Positions 29,874 to 37,490 are shown, counted from the stretch's first letter. The stretch: 64,000 nt of DNA from Shewanella hanedai (GCF_007197645.1 NZ_VKGK01000016.1:56915-120914), one strand, 5' to 3'. Program-made: numbers and translations. The notes: generated by a model not told the origin, from the sequence alone.

Positions 29874-31107
29874 AGCGTAAGGCATCGATAGGATCCAATT
29901 TTGACGCTTTAATTGCAGGTGCAATACCAAAAACAACACCAATTATTCCACTAAAGCCTAACGCAAGCCAAATTGCCCATGCCGGCACAGTTAAAGAACC
30001 AATAACAGGCATAAACATAAAAACAACTCCCGCTAAAAGATAACCTAATAAAATACCAACCACGCCACCGAAAAGTGCTAAAACACTAGCTTCAACTAAA
30101 AATTGAGTCAGAATAATTCTAGATGTTGCCCCTAAGGATTTTGCGATCCCTATTTCTTTTGTTCTCTCAGTTACAGATACAAGCATGATGTTCATAATCC
30201 CTATGCCACCAACAATCAAACTAATACCAACAACCCCAGCAGCTACATAGGTAATAGAATCAGTAATATCACTAAATTGTTTACGTGTTCTTTCTGCTGT
30301 TTCAAATTCAAAAAAGTCTTGTTCTGGCTCAGTTAATCGATATTTTTTTCTTAGTAGGCTACGAATCCTATCATTTAGCAGAGCCAAATCGACCCCAACT
30401 TCTGGACGGAAAACAATATCAATATTATTAGTTCGATCCGTTCCATTTAATGAACGTATCGTACTGAAAGGCGCGATAATATAATTATCTTGATCAAATC
30501 CGAATAAACTTCCTCGAGTCTCTGCAATACCGATAACTTTAAACCACTCTTCGCCCAGTAATATAAATTCACCAACTGGATGAGAGGGAAGGTTTAACTT
30601 TTTTAACACAGAACTACCAACAAATACAACTCGCCGGCGCTTTGCATCATCTGTATTCGAAAGGAAACGACCTTCTACAGGAAATATGTTAACAACATTT
30701 TGATAATCACTCTCAGTGCCTATCACTTGTGTATGAGTGCTGTATTGACCAAAACGAGCTTCAGAGCCAAAACTAAATGCTCGCATTTTTGCTGCAATAT
30801 CTTTAATCCCCAGCACTTTGCTTTTAATTAATAGGTAATCATCATAGGTAAGTTGATTTGTCACACCAAGCATCTCCAGCTCTGTATTGGTATGCGCTTT
30901 TATCGTAACCATATCACTGCCTAAGTCTTTAAGCTGATTCCCAACTCCTTGACTCAACCCCTCCATAATTGAAACCACTGTGATAACGGATGCCACACCG
31001 ATAATAATACCTAACGTCGTAAGTGCACTTCGAAAGCTATGGGCAAAAATAGATTCAATCGCGGCAACAGAGCCTTCATATGCACTATGAAATATTCGGT
31101 TTAACAT
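29866..31107 (-). CDS. MacB-type ABC transporter permease
   Basis: The protein has 413 residues with MacB/FtsX architecture: an N-terminal membrane helix in SFRSALTTLGIIIGVASVITVVSIMEG, a periplasmic domain of about 230 residues, then three C-terminal helices starting at ITYVAAGVVGISLIVGGIGIMNIMLVSVTERTKEIGI. It ends with APAIKASKLDPIDALRYE. The ATPase is a separate gene overlapping by 7 nt, unlike fused E. coli MacB. Such tripartite pumps move substrates from the periplasm out through TolC. Here the likely substrate is the peptide product (inference). Confidence 0.92.
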   Translation of the reverse strand: MLNRIFHSAYEGSVAAIESIFAHSFRSALTTLGIIIGVASVITVVSIMEGLSQGVGNQLKDLGSDMVTIKAHTNTELEMLGVTNQLTYDDYLLIKSKVLGIKDIAAKMRAFSFGSEARFGQYSTHTQVIGTESDYQNVVNIFPVEGRFLSNTDDAKRRRVVFVGSSVLKKLNLPSHPVGEFILLGEEWFKVIGIAETRGSLFGFDQDNYIIAPFSTIRSLNGTDRTNNIDIVFRPEVGVDLALLNDRIRSLLRKKYRLTEPEQDFFEFETAERTRKQFSDITDSITYVAAGVVGISLIVGGIGIMNIMLVSVTERTKEIGIAKSLGATSRIILTQFLVEASVLALFGGVVGILLGYLLAGVVFMFMPVIGSLTVPAWAIWLALGFSGIIGVVFGIAPAIKASKLDPIDALRYE

Positions 31108-31820
31108 GCCAGCCCCCAGCTAACTCTTTCTTTTGAAACATCAGATGCAAGTAATCCATCGACTAACCTAACCTCTCGTTGGCAGTGATCTGCAATATCT
31201 TGTTCATGGGTGACTAACACAACGGTTTGCCCCTGTTCATGCAACTGGTCAAACAAAGCCATGATCTCTTGTGTTGTCTTGCTGTCCAAGTTTCCAGTAG
31301 GCTCATCACCCAACAATATTTCAGGCTCGGTGACTAAAGCTCTGGCTATCGCAACTCTCTGTCTTTGGCCTCCTGACAACTGACTAGGAAACGAGTTAAC
31401 TTTATCTCCTAGACCAACTTTATCTAATGCACTCAATGCTCGGCGCTTACGTTCAACAGATGACATTGAGCGGTATTTTAATGGATGAATAACATTCTGT
31501 AGTACGCTTTGACGGGGTAACAAATTGAAACTTTGGAAAATAAATCCTATTGAATGATTTCTAACATGGGCCAATTGATCTTCATCATAGTTAGCCACAT
31601 TTTGGTTATTCAACTGATACTCACCATTTGTAGGAGTAGACAAACAACCAAGGATATTCATTAAAGTCGACTTTCCTGAGCCCGAGGGGCCTGTAATCGC
31701 AACAAACTCATTGTGATTGATTGTCAGATCAATCCCTTTCAGTGCCACATAACCTTCATCACCGATTTGGTAAGTTTTGCTCACGCCTTTTAGTTCAATG
31801 ATCGCATTAGATTGACGCAT
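31101..31820 (-). CDS. MacB/LolD-type ABC transporter ATPase
   Basis: The 239-residue ATPase starts at MRQSNAIIELKG, where AAGGAGA lies 6 nt upstream. Walker A is GPSGSGKS (44-51), the signature is LSGGQRQRVAIARAL, and Walker B is EILLGDEPTGNLDS, all intact. It pairs with the separate permease. Its start overlaps the end of the HlyD gene by 14 nt, so the exporter components are translationally coupled. Confidence 0.94.
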   Translation of the reverse strand: MRQSNAIIELKGVSKTYQIGDEGYVALKGIDLTINHNEFVAITGPSGSGKSTLMNILGCLSTPTNGEYQLNNQNVANYDEDQLAHVRNHSIGFIFQSFNLLPRQSVLQNVIHPLKYRSMSSVERKRRALSALDKVGLGDKVNSFPSQLSGGQRQRVAIARALVTEPEILLGDEPTGNLDSKTTQEIMALFDQLHEQGQTVVLVTHEQDIADHCQREVRLVDGLLASDVSKERVSWGLAC

Positions 31821-32964
31821 GATAGCTCTCCTTATGTTCCACCTCAGTGCCATTTCTCAATGCTTTTACTTGGCGACTTGGGCCAACAATGACCAACTCT
31901 TTATCTGCGAGCCCAGACAAAACAATCTGCTCAGTATCCGTAGATAAACCAAGTTGCACGTTACGTCTAACGGCTTTATTCTCTTCAACAACCCACACAA
32001 AATTTGCACCATCAAGCTGTTTTACAGCCGCTATTGGTATAATTAATTCGACACCAGAGCGGGCCAGAACAATCTCAGCACGACAGCTCATTCCTGGGTA
32101 CACAACATCCCCTTTCTGAAGAATAACCTCAACCTTGTAGTAGAGTCCTTTGTTAATTCCGTCCTTTTTTGCTGAAGTACTAATAGAAGATATCTGACCT
32201 AAAGATGCTTTTTGCGGTGTTGCTGCAGCAAATACCTCGACTTCTTGACCGATCTCGATATTGGAAACATCTGCTTCATCGACTCTGATTTGGGCAACAT
32301 AAGAGTCAACATCAGCCAAGGTCATTAAAGGACTGCCAACTATGTTGGTTGTGCCAGCAATTACCGTTTCCCCCTCTTTTATATCTACTGTAGAAATCAG
32401 CCCATCTATCGCAGCAAGAAAACGAGATTGATCTAAACGATTCTGACTTTGAGTTAACACCGCTTTATATTGCTCCAGCCCCTGTATTGCGGATTTCACA
32501 TTAATCTTCGCCACTTTTAATTGGCTTTGTAGTTGTGCAGCAGTATCTTGATCCGTTAAACCTTTGCCCAACAACTCTCGGTACTGGCCTGCTCGACGAG
32601 AAGCTTCATTAGCTATCTCTTCTAAACGCTGAATCTCAATTAATTGAATTTCAACAGCAGCACGAGCTCTACGAACTTCAGCGATAAAAATTTTAGGATC
32701 CAGCTCCATAAGCAACTCACCTTTTTTTACAAGCTGCCCCTCCTTTACATAAACCCTATTAACAATTCCTGTCACTTCAGAGCGTATTTGTATTTCACTA
32801 GCAAACCTTAAGTTACCAGATGCCAAGATGGTGTCATTAATTCTGTCTTCTGAAACAACATGAGTATCAACAACAAGGCTATCGGATAACGACTTCTCCT
32901 TACTTACCAAGATCAAAAGAGAGACGCTAAATAAAATAAAAGCAAATGATAATATTTTTTTCAT
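31807..32964 (-). CDS. HlyD/MacA-family periplasmic adaptor
   Basis: The product has 385 residues with one N-terminal membrane helix (ILSFAFILFSVSLLILV). The first lipoyl half is IRSEVTGIVNRVYVKEGQLVKKGELLMELDP, a coiled-coil hairpin covers about 95-165, and the second lipoyl half is AAIDGLISTVDIKEGETV. A beta-barrel with YPGMSCRAEIVL follows. It is the adaptor linking the MacB-type pump to an outer-membrane TolC, which is not encoded here. GGAG lies 6 nt before the ATG. Confidence 0.92.
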   Translation of the reverse strand: MKKILSFAFILFSVSLLILVSKEKSLSDSLVVDTHVVSEDRINDTILASGNLRFASEIQIRSEVTGIVNRVYVKEGQLVKKGELLMELDPKIFIAEVRRARAAVEIQLIEIQRLEEIANEASRRAGQYRELLGKGLTDQDTAAQLQSQLKVAKINVKSAIQGLEQYKAVLTQSQNRLDQSRFLAAIDGLISTVDIKEGETVIAGTTNIVGSPLMTLADVDSYVAQIRVDEADVSNIEIGQEVEVFAAATPQKASLGQISSISTSAKKDGINKGLYYKVEVILQKGDVVYPGMSCRAEIVLARSGVELIIPIAAVKQLDGANFVWVVEENKAVRRNVQLGLSTDTEQIVLSGLADKELVIVGPSRQVKALRNGTEVEHKESYHASI

Positions 32965-32994
32965 CTTAAACTCCAAGCTCTCATTAAGAGCAAG

Positions 32995-33693
32995 CTAAAC
33001 AAATAGAAACCAGATACCAAAGAATGCAAAATATGGAAAAGCAGAGATAAATACCGCCATCATTGGCTTCATGTTAAAGCACTTCCTCAAGCCTAAAATT
33101 GAGATAGTTATCGACCAAAGCAAAAACAGGTTAAGTGAGGTAAGCAATCCATATGCAGAATCATTGCTACTCAAGTTGAAAAATAGCTGATCTAAAGATG
33201 CGTAGTGAATTAACGATAGAGGTAAGTCTGATGTTGAAGAGCTCAAGAAAAGAAATGAGAATCCAACATAGTTAACTATCCAAGGTAGCTGACACCACGA
33301 GATAAAATAGAACCAATCTCTAAAAGTGAACTTACCTATACCAATACTCGATACCTTTGCCAAAAAAGTAAAAAAAACACTTAATCCTAAGACTGTAAAA
33401 AGGTGAGCCACAATGGTCATGCCACCAACAAATGCCCAGGTATATGGCAAAGTTTTCATCATCATATCCTGTGCAATCTCTCGCTCTTGAATGCTCAATT
33501 CACCAACTTGATCCAACTGTTGAGCTAATAACCACTCATTCGTCATCCCGCCAAAGAACAAGTAATAACTAACTAGTATCAAGCCAGACAAAATCACTAG
33601 CACAATACTGCTTTGCCGCTGGTTATATTCAAACCTTTCAAATAAAGCACTAGGTGCAACAAATGCATCCAATACTGTGTTAACTGTTGTCAT
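32995..33693 (-). CDS. Yip1-family membrane protein
   Basis: The protein has 232 residues and five hydrophobic segments. The start VLDAFVAPSALFERFE matches the amphipathic lead of bacterial Yip1-domain proteins, and the rest has their pattern (FTFRDWFYFISWCQLPWIVN, then five-helix bundle). The role is unknown; in this locus it is the first gene of the exporter-kinase-regulator unit and may assist peptide export or give immunity (inference). A paired direct-repeat site lies 74 bp upstream. Confidence 0.8.
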   Translation of the reverse strand: MTTVNTVLDAFVAPSALFERFEYNQRQSSIVLVILSGLILVSYYLFFGGMTNEWLLAQQLDQVGELSIQEREIAQDMMMKTLPYTWAFVGGMTIVAHLFTVLGLSVFFTFLAKVSSIGIGKFTFRDWFYFISWCQLPWIVNYVGFSFLFLSSSTSDLPLSLIHYASLDQLFFNLSSNDSAYGLLTSLNLFLLWSITISILGLRKCFNMKPMMAVFISAFPYFAFFGIWFLFV

Positions 33694-33766
33694 AAGAATT
33701 CTCTCTCAACTAAAAGTACATAAAGGAAAAGTAGCAAGAACGATGCAACTCAACGCATGAAAAGTG

Positions 33767-33795
33767 ATAAACGGTCACATAAGAGGATTTTCGGT
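33767..33795 (-). promoter_or_regulatory. Putative LytTR binding site 3 (before the Yip1-exporter-kinase unit)
   Basis: On the minus strand ACCGAAAAT and ACCGTTTAT are repeated directly with 20 bp start to start (11 bp between). The second is a full match to the known LytTR 9-mer [TA][AC][CA]GTTN[AG][TG]. The same arrangement occurs at 35226-35254 and 37491-37519. The site ends 74 bp before the Yip1 start codon. Confidence 0.75.
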
Positions 33796-33943
33796 AAACT
33801 TTTAGAAGATGTGAGAGCAGGCAAAAACACTTGGGGGGTTAGCGATTAAATATAAAACAAAAATAAGGGAGTAGCAGGTTACTATTGATGTGAGTAAGCG
33901 CCTAAACTACACATTCAAGTTTAAGCGCTTACTGAAAATAGAT

Positions 33944-34156
33944 TCAATACTTTACCTTATCCCTACCTGAAATAGCCCAGGCTAGAATACCAAACCAAAC
34001 TATCCAAGATATCCCCGCAGGAATGTTTGCAGCCATAATCTTTCCTTTATGCTGACGGTTAAGCAATACAGCAATAATTGATGGTAAAAAATAGATAGCA
34101 AACAGTAGTGGTAGAAGTAAAACCATTTTTCCAGAACCAAAATTTGAAATAAACAT
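33944..34156 (-). CDS. Superinfection-immunity-like small membrane protein (peptide locus)
   Basis: The 70-residue product has two hydrophobic segments: LLLPLLFAIYFLPSIIAVLLNR and IPAGISWIVWFGILAWAI. The FLPSIIA...N...G-SWI-WFGILAWA pattern is that of the Imm_superinfect family, named after the T4 Imm protein. GAGGA precedes the ATG. It follows the cupin-like gene by 23 bp. A position next to peptide genes and an exporter would suit a producer-immunity protein, but this is inference. A paralogue lies at 48747-48998, beside another ABC transporter. Confidence 0.8.
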   Translation of the reverse strand: MFISNFGSGKMVLLLPLLFAIYFLPSIIAVLLNRQHKGKIMAANIPAGISWIVWFGILAWAISGRDKVKY

Positions 34157-34179
34157 AATATTATCCTCAATAAAATTTA

Positions 34180-35100
34180 TTAAACTAAACCTAAAATAGA
34201 TTGATGTTGACGACTAAGTTCAGCAACGAGCTTAGAGTTTGACTTAATACCTAGAGACTCCAGTAATTCGGATTTTTTATCTGCTTCACTTTCAACAGAA
34301 ACTAATGCTTTAACAGCTCTGAATCTATCTTCTTCAATGCAAGTACTTCTTGCATAGCGCTCCATAAACTCACGACTTCTATCATTCCTCATCTCAGCAA
34401 TAAGGTGCAAAACAGGCTCAACAGATGAATTCGAAGTGACTGTGCTATTGGCGATTCTTGAACAGGTCTCATCAAATACATATTGAGGTCGTAAGTGAGC
34501 AAACATAGTTGACGGCATGATGTTTAAAGAGACGGATAACTCATCAGCAGGGAGTTGATTATGCACATCTTTATAAGCTCGATATAGCATAACTTCGCCT
34601 TCAGTTAAATTCTTGCGCTCAATAAAACGCAAGTCTACAGGCTCACCGGGATAGCCGATAACATCATAGTAATCATATTCATAGTAGTCACTTGCGTAAC
34701 CAGGACCTGTATATCCTGAAGTTAGAAAGCTAAAGTTATGATCATGTGGCACATGATAGAAAAAGGATTTTTCACCTGATATCGTAAGTAATGGGTCATT
34801 TTTTGCTAACCAGATATTCGCTCTCATAAAGAAGTTAATACCTTTAGAGGCAGGCTTTAGCATAATAACTTGTGGGGTATATTTATTGGTTTTCTTTTGA
34901 ACATCACAATGCTTTTCAAGCTCAGCCATTAATATTTCTGGTAAAAAAGTCTTGTTGTTATTTAACTTTTTCAAAATAGGAGCAACAGTTTGAAAGCTCT
35001 CATCATCTGACGAATCAAATTTACTTTCTACCAGCTGCTCATAGCAGTCATCTAGCTCTATTGACTCTGTAATATTACTCAATTCAAATTTCAACGGCAT
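34180..35100 (-). CDS. Cupin-like / HEAT-like protein with intact putative metal ligands (candidate peptide-modifying enzyme)
   Basis: The protein has 306 residues; I know no named family. Residues 76-200 look like a cupin: motif 1 as HVPHDHNFSFLTSGYTGPG (H116, H119, H121) and motif 2 as GEVMLYRAYKDVHNQLP (H180), with SVSLNIM as the following strand. A Tyr/Asp-rich loop (135-147) lies between. The C-terminal third (about 225-300) is helical and HEAT-like (EEDRFRAVKALVSVE). It shares this layout with the 322-residue protein upstream. A His-based metal site would suit an Fe(II) oxygenase acting on the peptide; that is a hypothesis. It has its own LytTR-type site upstream and is followed by the immunity-like gene. 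Confidence 0.6.
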   Translation of the reverse strand: MPLKFELSNITESIELDDCYEQLVESKFDSSDDESFQTVAPILKKLNNNKTFLPEILMAELEKHCDVQKKTNKYTPQVIMLKPASKGINFFMRANIWLAKNDPLLTISGEKSFFYHVPHDHNFSFLTSGYTGPGYASDYYEYDYYDVIGYPGEPVDLRFIERKNLTEGEVMLYRAYKDVHNQLPADELSVSLNIMPSTMFAHLRPQYVFDETCSRIANSTVTSNSSVEPVLHLIAEMRNDRSREFMERYARSTCIEEDRFRAVKALVSVESEADKKSELLESLGIKSNSKLVAELSRQHQSILGLV

Positions 35101-35225
35101 AATAATTCCCCTTACTTTTATTGGTTAATTACAGAAACGTTCAAACAAAAAAATTAACGATTAATCTGTAAATTTGGATTAATTAAAGGTTATCAATCAT
35201 TGTTGACTCATATGGCTGGAAAGTG

Positions 35226-35254
35226 AAAAACGGTCTATTTAAATGATTTTCGGT
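35226..35254 (-). promoter_or_regulatory. Putative LytTR binding site 2 (before the cupin-like gene)
   Basis: On the minus strand ACCGAAAAT and ACCGTTTTT are repeated directly with 20 bp start to start, in the same flanking context (TTTACCGAAAAT and ACCGTTTNTCAC) as the site at 33767. It lies 125 bp before the cupin-like start codon. The 9-mers match the LytTR consensus less well than the other two sites. Confidence 0.65.
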
Positions 35255-35340
35255 AAAGAGAATTTTAGATGGCATATCTAGGAGACAAAGCATATAAAGT
35301 AAATATTGTGTAACCCACTATAATAACCAATAAAATTTAG

Positions 35341-35417
35341 ATACTAGATACTAGATACTAGATACTAGATACTAGATACTAGATACTAGATACTAGATAC
35401 TAGATACTAGATACTAG
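35341..35417. repeat. Heptanucleotide tandem array (ATACTAG)x11
   Basis: Eleven perfect 7-bp units (77 bp) lie in the 388-bp gap between the two cupin-like genes, 86 bp upstream of the LytTR-type site for the downstream unit. Perfect identity over eleven units implies recent expansion, and the copy number is likely to vary by slippage. No frame is affected, so any effect would be on transcription or message structure. Confidence 0.95.
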
Positions 35418-35488
35418 CAATGAAGAAACAGAGGCGCAGCCACCAATGTAGCCGCATTTTCAATCAAGATTCTACTAATGGAAGCTAG

Positions 35489-36457
35489 TTAAGATGCCTT
35501 TTTCAGTAACTGTTGCTGGACTAGGTTCCAAGTTTGTGTGGCTGCAAAACGCACCTCTTCATGAACATCTGATTTAGCCATAAACTCCAACTCCTCTAGG
35601 ACTAAAAGAGCATCCAATCCTAATAACTGCTGCATTGCATACCAACGTATGTAATGTTGAGGATGTGATAAAAACTTCTTAATTGTGGGCACAGCATCAA
35701 TATAGTTCATCGACTTTAACAGAGAAATATGAAGCTGTACTCTAGAATCAATTTCATCTGATGGATTTTGAAACTTCAACTTATAGTCATAAGCTGAGAA
35801 CATTAAACTTAATGGAGAGCTATTTCTCTTTACCTCCAAAGAGATGACTATAGAGTTATCAGTTGATGACTCGAACATATAAGTTTCGTTTGCTTTTTTG
35901 TAAACAACATCACCATCGTTAACTATTTTATTTCCATCAAATTGACAACTAGCACCTTCAAGCTTTTTAACTGGTGTATTATGTGACCAGTTGGATATAT
36001 TCATACCTCCGGACTTTATAAAATAAGTAACAGTCTCTCTACCATAGAATGAAACACCTCTCTCTTTTAGGTTCATCTTACTCTGTGATTTATATTTACT
36101 TAATAGCCCACTATCTATAATATCAAGACTTAAATCAAAGTGGTCATTACTATCTATAATTATTCTTTGTGCGAAAGATGTAGTATGCCCAGCAATAGGA
36201 TAAACATAAAATTCATCAGCCTCCATATTACTGATCCCTTCAGATATAATGCTATTAATAACAGCACTTGACTTATCTCCAATAATAGATGAGATCTTGT
36301 CTATATCCACGTCATTTCCCTCAATCATGACCTCCCTTAATTTATGTACAAGATCGAAATCAAGATTAGATTTACGGCTTTTCTCCATACGATGAACAGT
36401 ACTCTCCCAGTTCGACGGATTAGTCATAAACGTCTCTAACTTTTTATTAAATTTCAT
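35489..36457 (-). CDS. Cupin-like / HEAT-repeat protein lacking metal ligands (candidate partner protein)
   Basis: The protein has 322 residues. Its central part aligns by eye with the 306-residue neighbour: KIVNDGDVVYKKANETYMFE corresponds to the motif-2 region, but the ligand His is replaced by M194, and no HxH is seen in motif 1. The C-terminal part (about 245-318) holds two HEAT-like helical repeats (DAVPTIKKFLSHPQHYIRWYAMQQL and EELEFMAKSDVHEEVRFAATQTW). I know no named family. It is first after the peptide genes, 89 bp from the last one, with AGGAAGAG before its ATG. A substrate-binding pseudo-enzyme partner is a plausible role, not shown. Confidence 0.6.
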   Translation of the reverse strand: MKFNKKLETFMTNPSNWESTVHRMEKSRKSNLDFDLVHKLREVMIEGNDVDIDKISSIIGDKSSAVINSIISEGISNMEADEFYVYPIAGHTTSFAQRIIIDSNDHFDLSLDIIDSGLLSKYKSQSKMNLKERGVSFYGRETVTYFIKSGGMNISNWSHNTPVKKLEGASCQFDGNKIVNDGDVVYKKANETYMFESSTDNSIVISLEVKRNSSPLSLMFSAYDYKLKFQNPSDEIDSRVQLHISLLKSMNYIDAVPTIKKFLSHPQHYIRWYAMQQLLGLDALLVLEELEFMAKSDVHEEVRFAATQTWNLVQQQLLKKAS

Positions 36458-36546
36458 CTTATCTCTTCCTTATATTAAATATTAGAGTGAGGGGGGAGCC
36501 AACTTGAATACAAGATACAAACACAAGTCGGCGACCCATATATAAT

Positions 36547-36666
36547 TTAAAATTGAATCAACACAACCATTACACCGATACAGATTGGGCCACCAACCAC
36601 TTGAAGTTGAGAGGTTCCAGCTACACCAAATTGTGATTTAAGTTTTTCTGTATTTTCAATTTTCAT
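36547..36666 (-). CDS. Gly-Gly leader peptide A (tandem array, last copy)
   Basis: The gene encodes 39 residues, beginning MKIENTEKLKSQFGVAG and reaching SQLQVVGG at 26, followed by core PICIGVMVVLIQF. AGGAGA lies 7 nt before the ATG. It is the copy nearest the cupin-like genes. The leader differs from copies C-E only at residues 7-8. The Gly-Gly end resembles bacteriocin-type double-glycine leaders, though the conserved Leu is one place closer to the cut than usual. Confidence 0.85.
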   Translation of the reverse strand: MKIENTEKLKSQFGVAGTSQLQVVGGPICIGVMVVLIQF

Positions 36667-36689
36667 TTTTATTTCTCCTAGTTAAATAA

Positions 36690-36809
36690 TTAAAATATAA
36701 TTAAAATAGACATAACAGCGTTACAGATTGGGCCACCAACCACTTGCAGTTGAGAGGCTCCTGCTACACCAAATTGTGATTTAAGTTCTACTGTATTTTC
36801 AATTTTCAT
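36690..36809 (-). CDS. Gly-Gly leader peptide B (most divergent core)
   Basis: 39 residues with the shared leader (T18 is replaced by Ala) and core PICNAVMSILIIF. The core differs from the others at five positions, yet Pro1, Ile2, Cys3, Val5, Met6, Leu9, Ile10 and Phe13 are unchanged. Keeping these while others change suggests selection on the product. AGGGAA precedes the ATG. Confidence 0.85.
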   Translation of the reverse strand: MKIENTVELKSQFGVAGASQLQVVGGPICNAVMSILIIF

Positions 36810-36828
36810 TTTTTCCCTAGCTAACTTA

Positions 36829-36948
36829 TTAAAATGTGATTAAAACAACCATAACACCGATACAGATTGGGCCACCAACCACTTGCAGTTGCGAGGTTCC
36901 TGCTACACCAAATTGTGATTTAAGTTCTGCTGTATTTTCAATTTTCAT
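36829..36948 (-). CDS. Gly-Gly leader peptide C
   Basis: 39 residues with leader start MKIENTAELKSQFGVAG and core PICIGVMVVLITF. AGGGGA lies 7 nt before the chosen ATG; an ATG two codons earlier is too close to it. The protein is identical to copy D, and the genes differ by one base in the last codon. Confidence 0.85.
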   Translation of the reverse strand: MKIENTAELKSQFGVAGTSQLQVVGGPICIGVMVVLITF

Positions 36949-36971
36949 GTTCATTTCCCCTAGTTAACTTA

Positions 36972-37091
36972 TTAGAATGTGATTAAAACAACCATAACAC
37001 CGATACAGATTGGGCCACCAACCACTTGCAGTTGCGAGGTTCCTGCTACACCAAATTGTGATTTAAGTTCTGCTGTATTTTCAATTTTCAT
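36972..37091 (-). CDS. Gly-Gly leader peptide D
   Basis: 39 residues, protein identical to copy C, core PICIGVMVVLITF. The 143-bp unit including the ribosome binding site is repeated almost perfectly with copy C, which points to a very recent tandem duplication. Confidence 0.85.
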   Translation of the reverse strand: MKIENTAELKSQFGVAGTSQLQVVGGPICIGVMVVLITF

Positions 37092-37114
37092 GTTCATTTC
37101 CCCTAGTTAACTTA

Positions 37115-37234
37115 TTAAAATGTGATTAAAACAACCATAACACCGATACAGATTGGGCCACCAACCACTTGAAGTTGAGAGGTTCCAGCTACACCAAATT
37201 GTGATTTAAGTTCTGCTGTATTTTTAATTTTCAT
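37115..37234 (-). CDS. Gly-Gly leader peptide E
   Basis: 39 residues with residue 4 changed from Glu to Lys and the same core as C and D (PICIGVMVVLITF). Its middle section shares silent bases with copy A (TCT CAA CTT CAA) rather than with C and D, which suggests exchange between copies. AGGGAA precedes the ATG. Confidence 0.85.
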   Translation of the reverse strand: MKIKNTAELKSQFGVAGTSQLQVVGGPICIGVMVVLITF

Positions 37235-37256
37235 TTTATTTCCCTTAGTTAATTTA

Positions 37257-37376
37257 TTAAAACCTAATTAAAACAACCATAACTCCGACACAAATTGGGC
37301 CACCAACCACTTGCAGTTGAGAGGTTCCAGCTACGCCAAATCGTGATTTAAGTTCTGTTGTGTTTTCAATTTTCAT
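37257..37376 (-). CDS. Gly-Gly leader peptide F (first copy)
   Basis: 39 residues, first in the transcript. Residues 7 and 12 differ (Thr, Arg) and the core is PICVGVMVVLIRF. GAGGA lies 7 nt before the ATG. It is preceded by a 114-bp leader region and a LytTR-type site. Its silent-site differences make it, with B, one of the older copies. Confidence 0.85.
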   Translation of the reverse strand: MKIENTTELKSRFGVAGTSQLQVVGGPICVGVMVVLIRF

Positions 37377-37490
37377 TTTATATTCCTCATATTGAAAGTT
37401 ATTTAACACCTTACTTATAGTTCTATTTAAACTAAGCTTTCGCTTGAGTTAGATAATATTAAATAATTAGATATATTTTGTTAAAATATG

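Noticed and set aside
35341..35417. Heptamer array as a CRISPR or a coding repeat
   Set aside because: Units are contiguous with no spacers, and 7-bp units give no long open frame with a start site here.
36547..37376. Regular direct repeats at about 143-bp spacing looked at first like a CRISPR or satellite array
   Set aside because: The conserved part is as long as a gene, is in frame with ribosome binding sites, ends in stop codons, and varies in a coding-like manner; there are no unique spacers.
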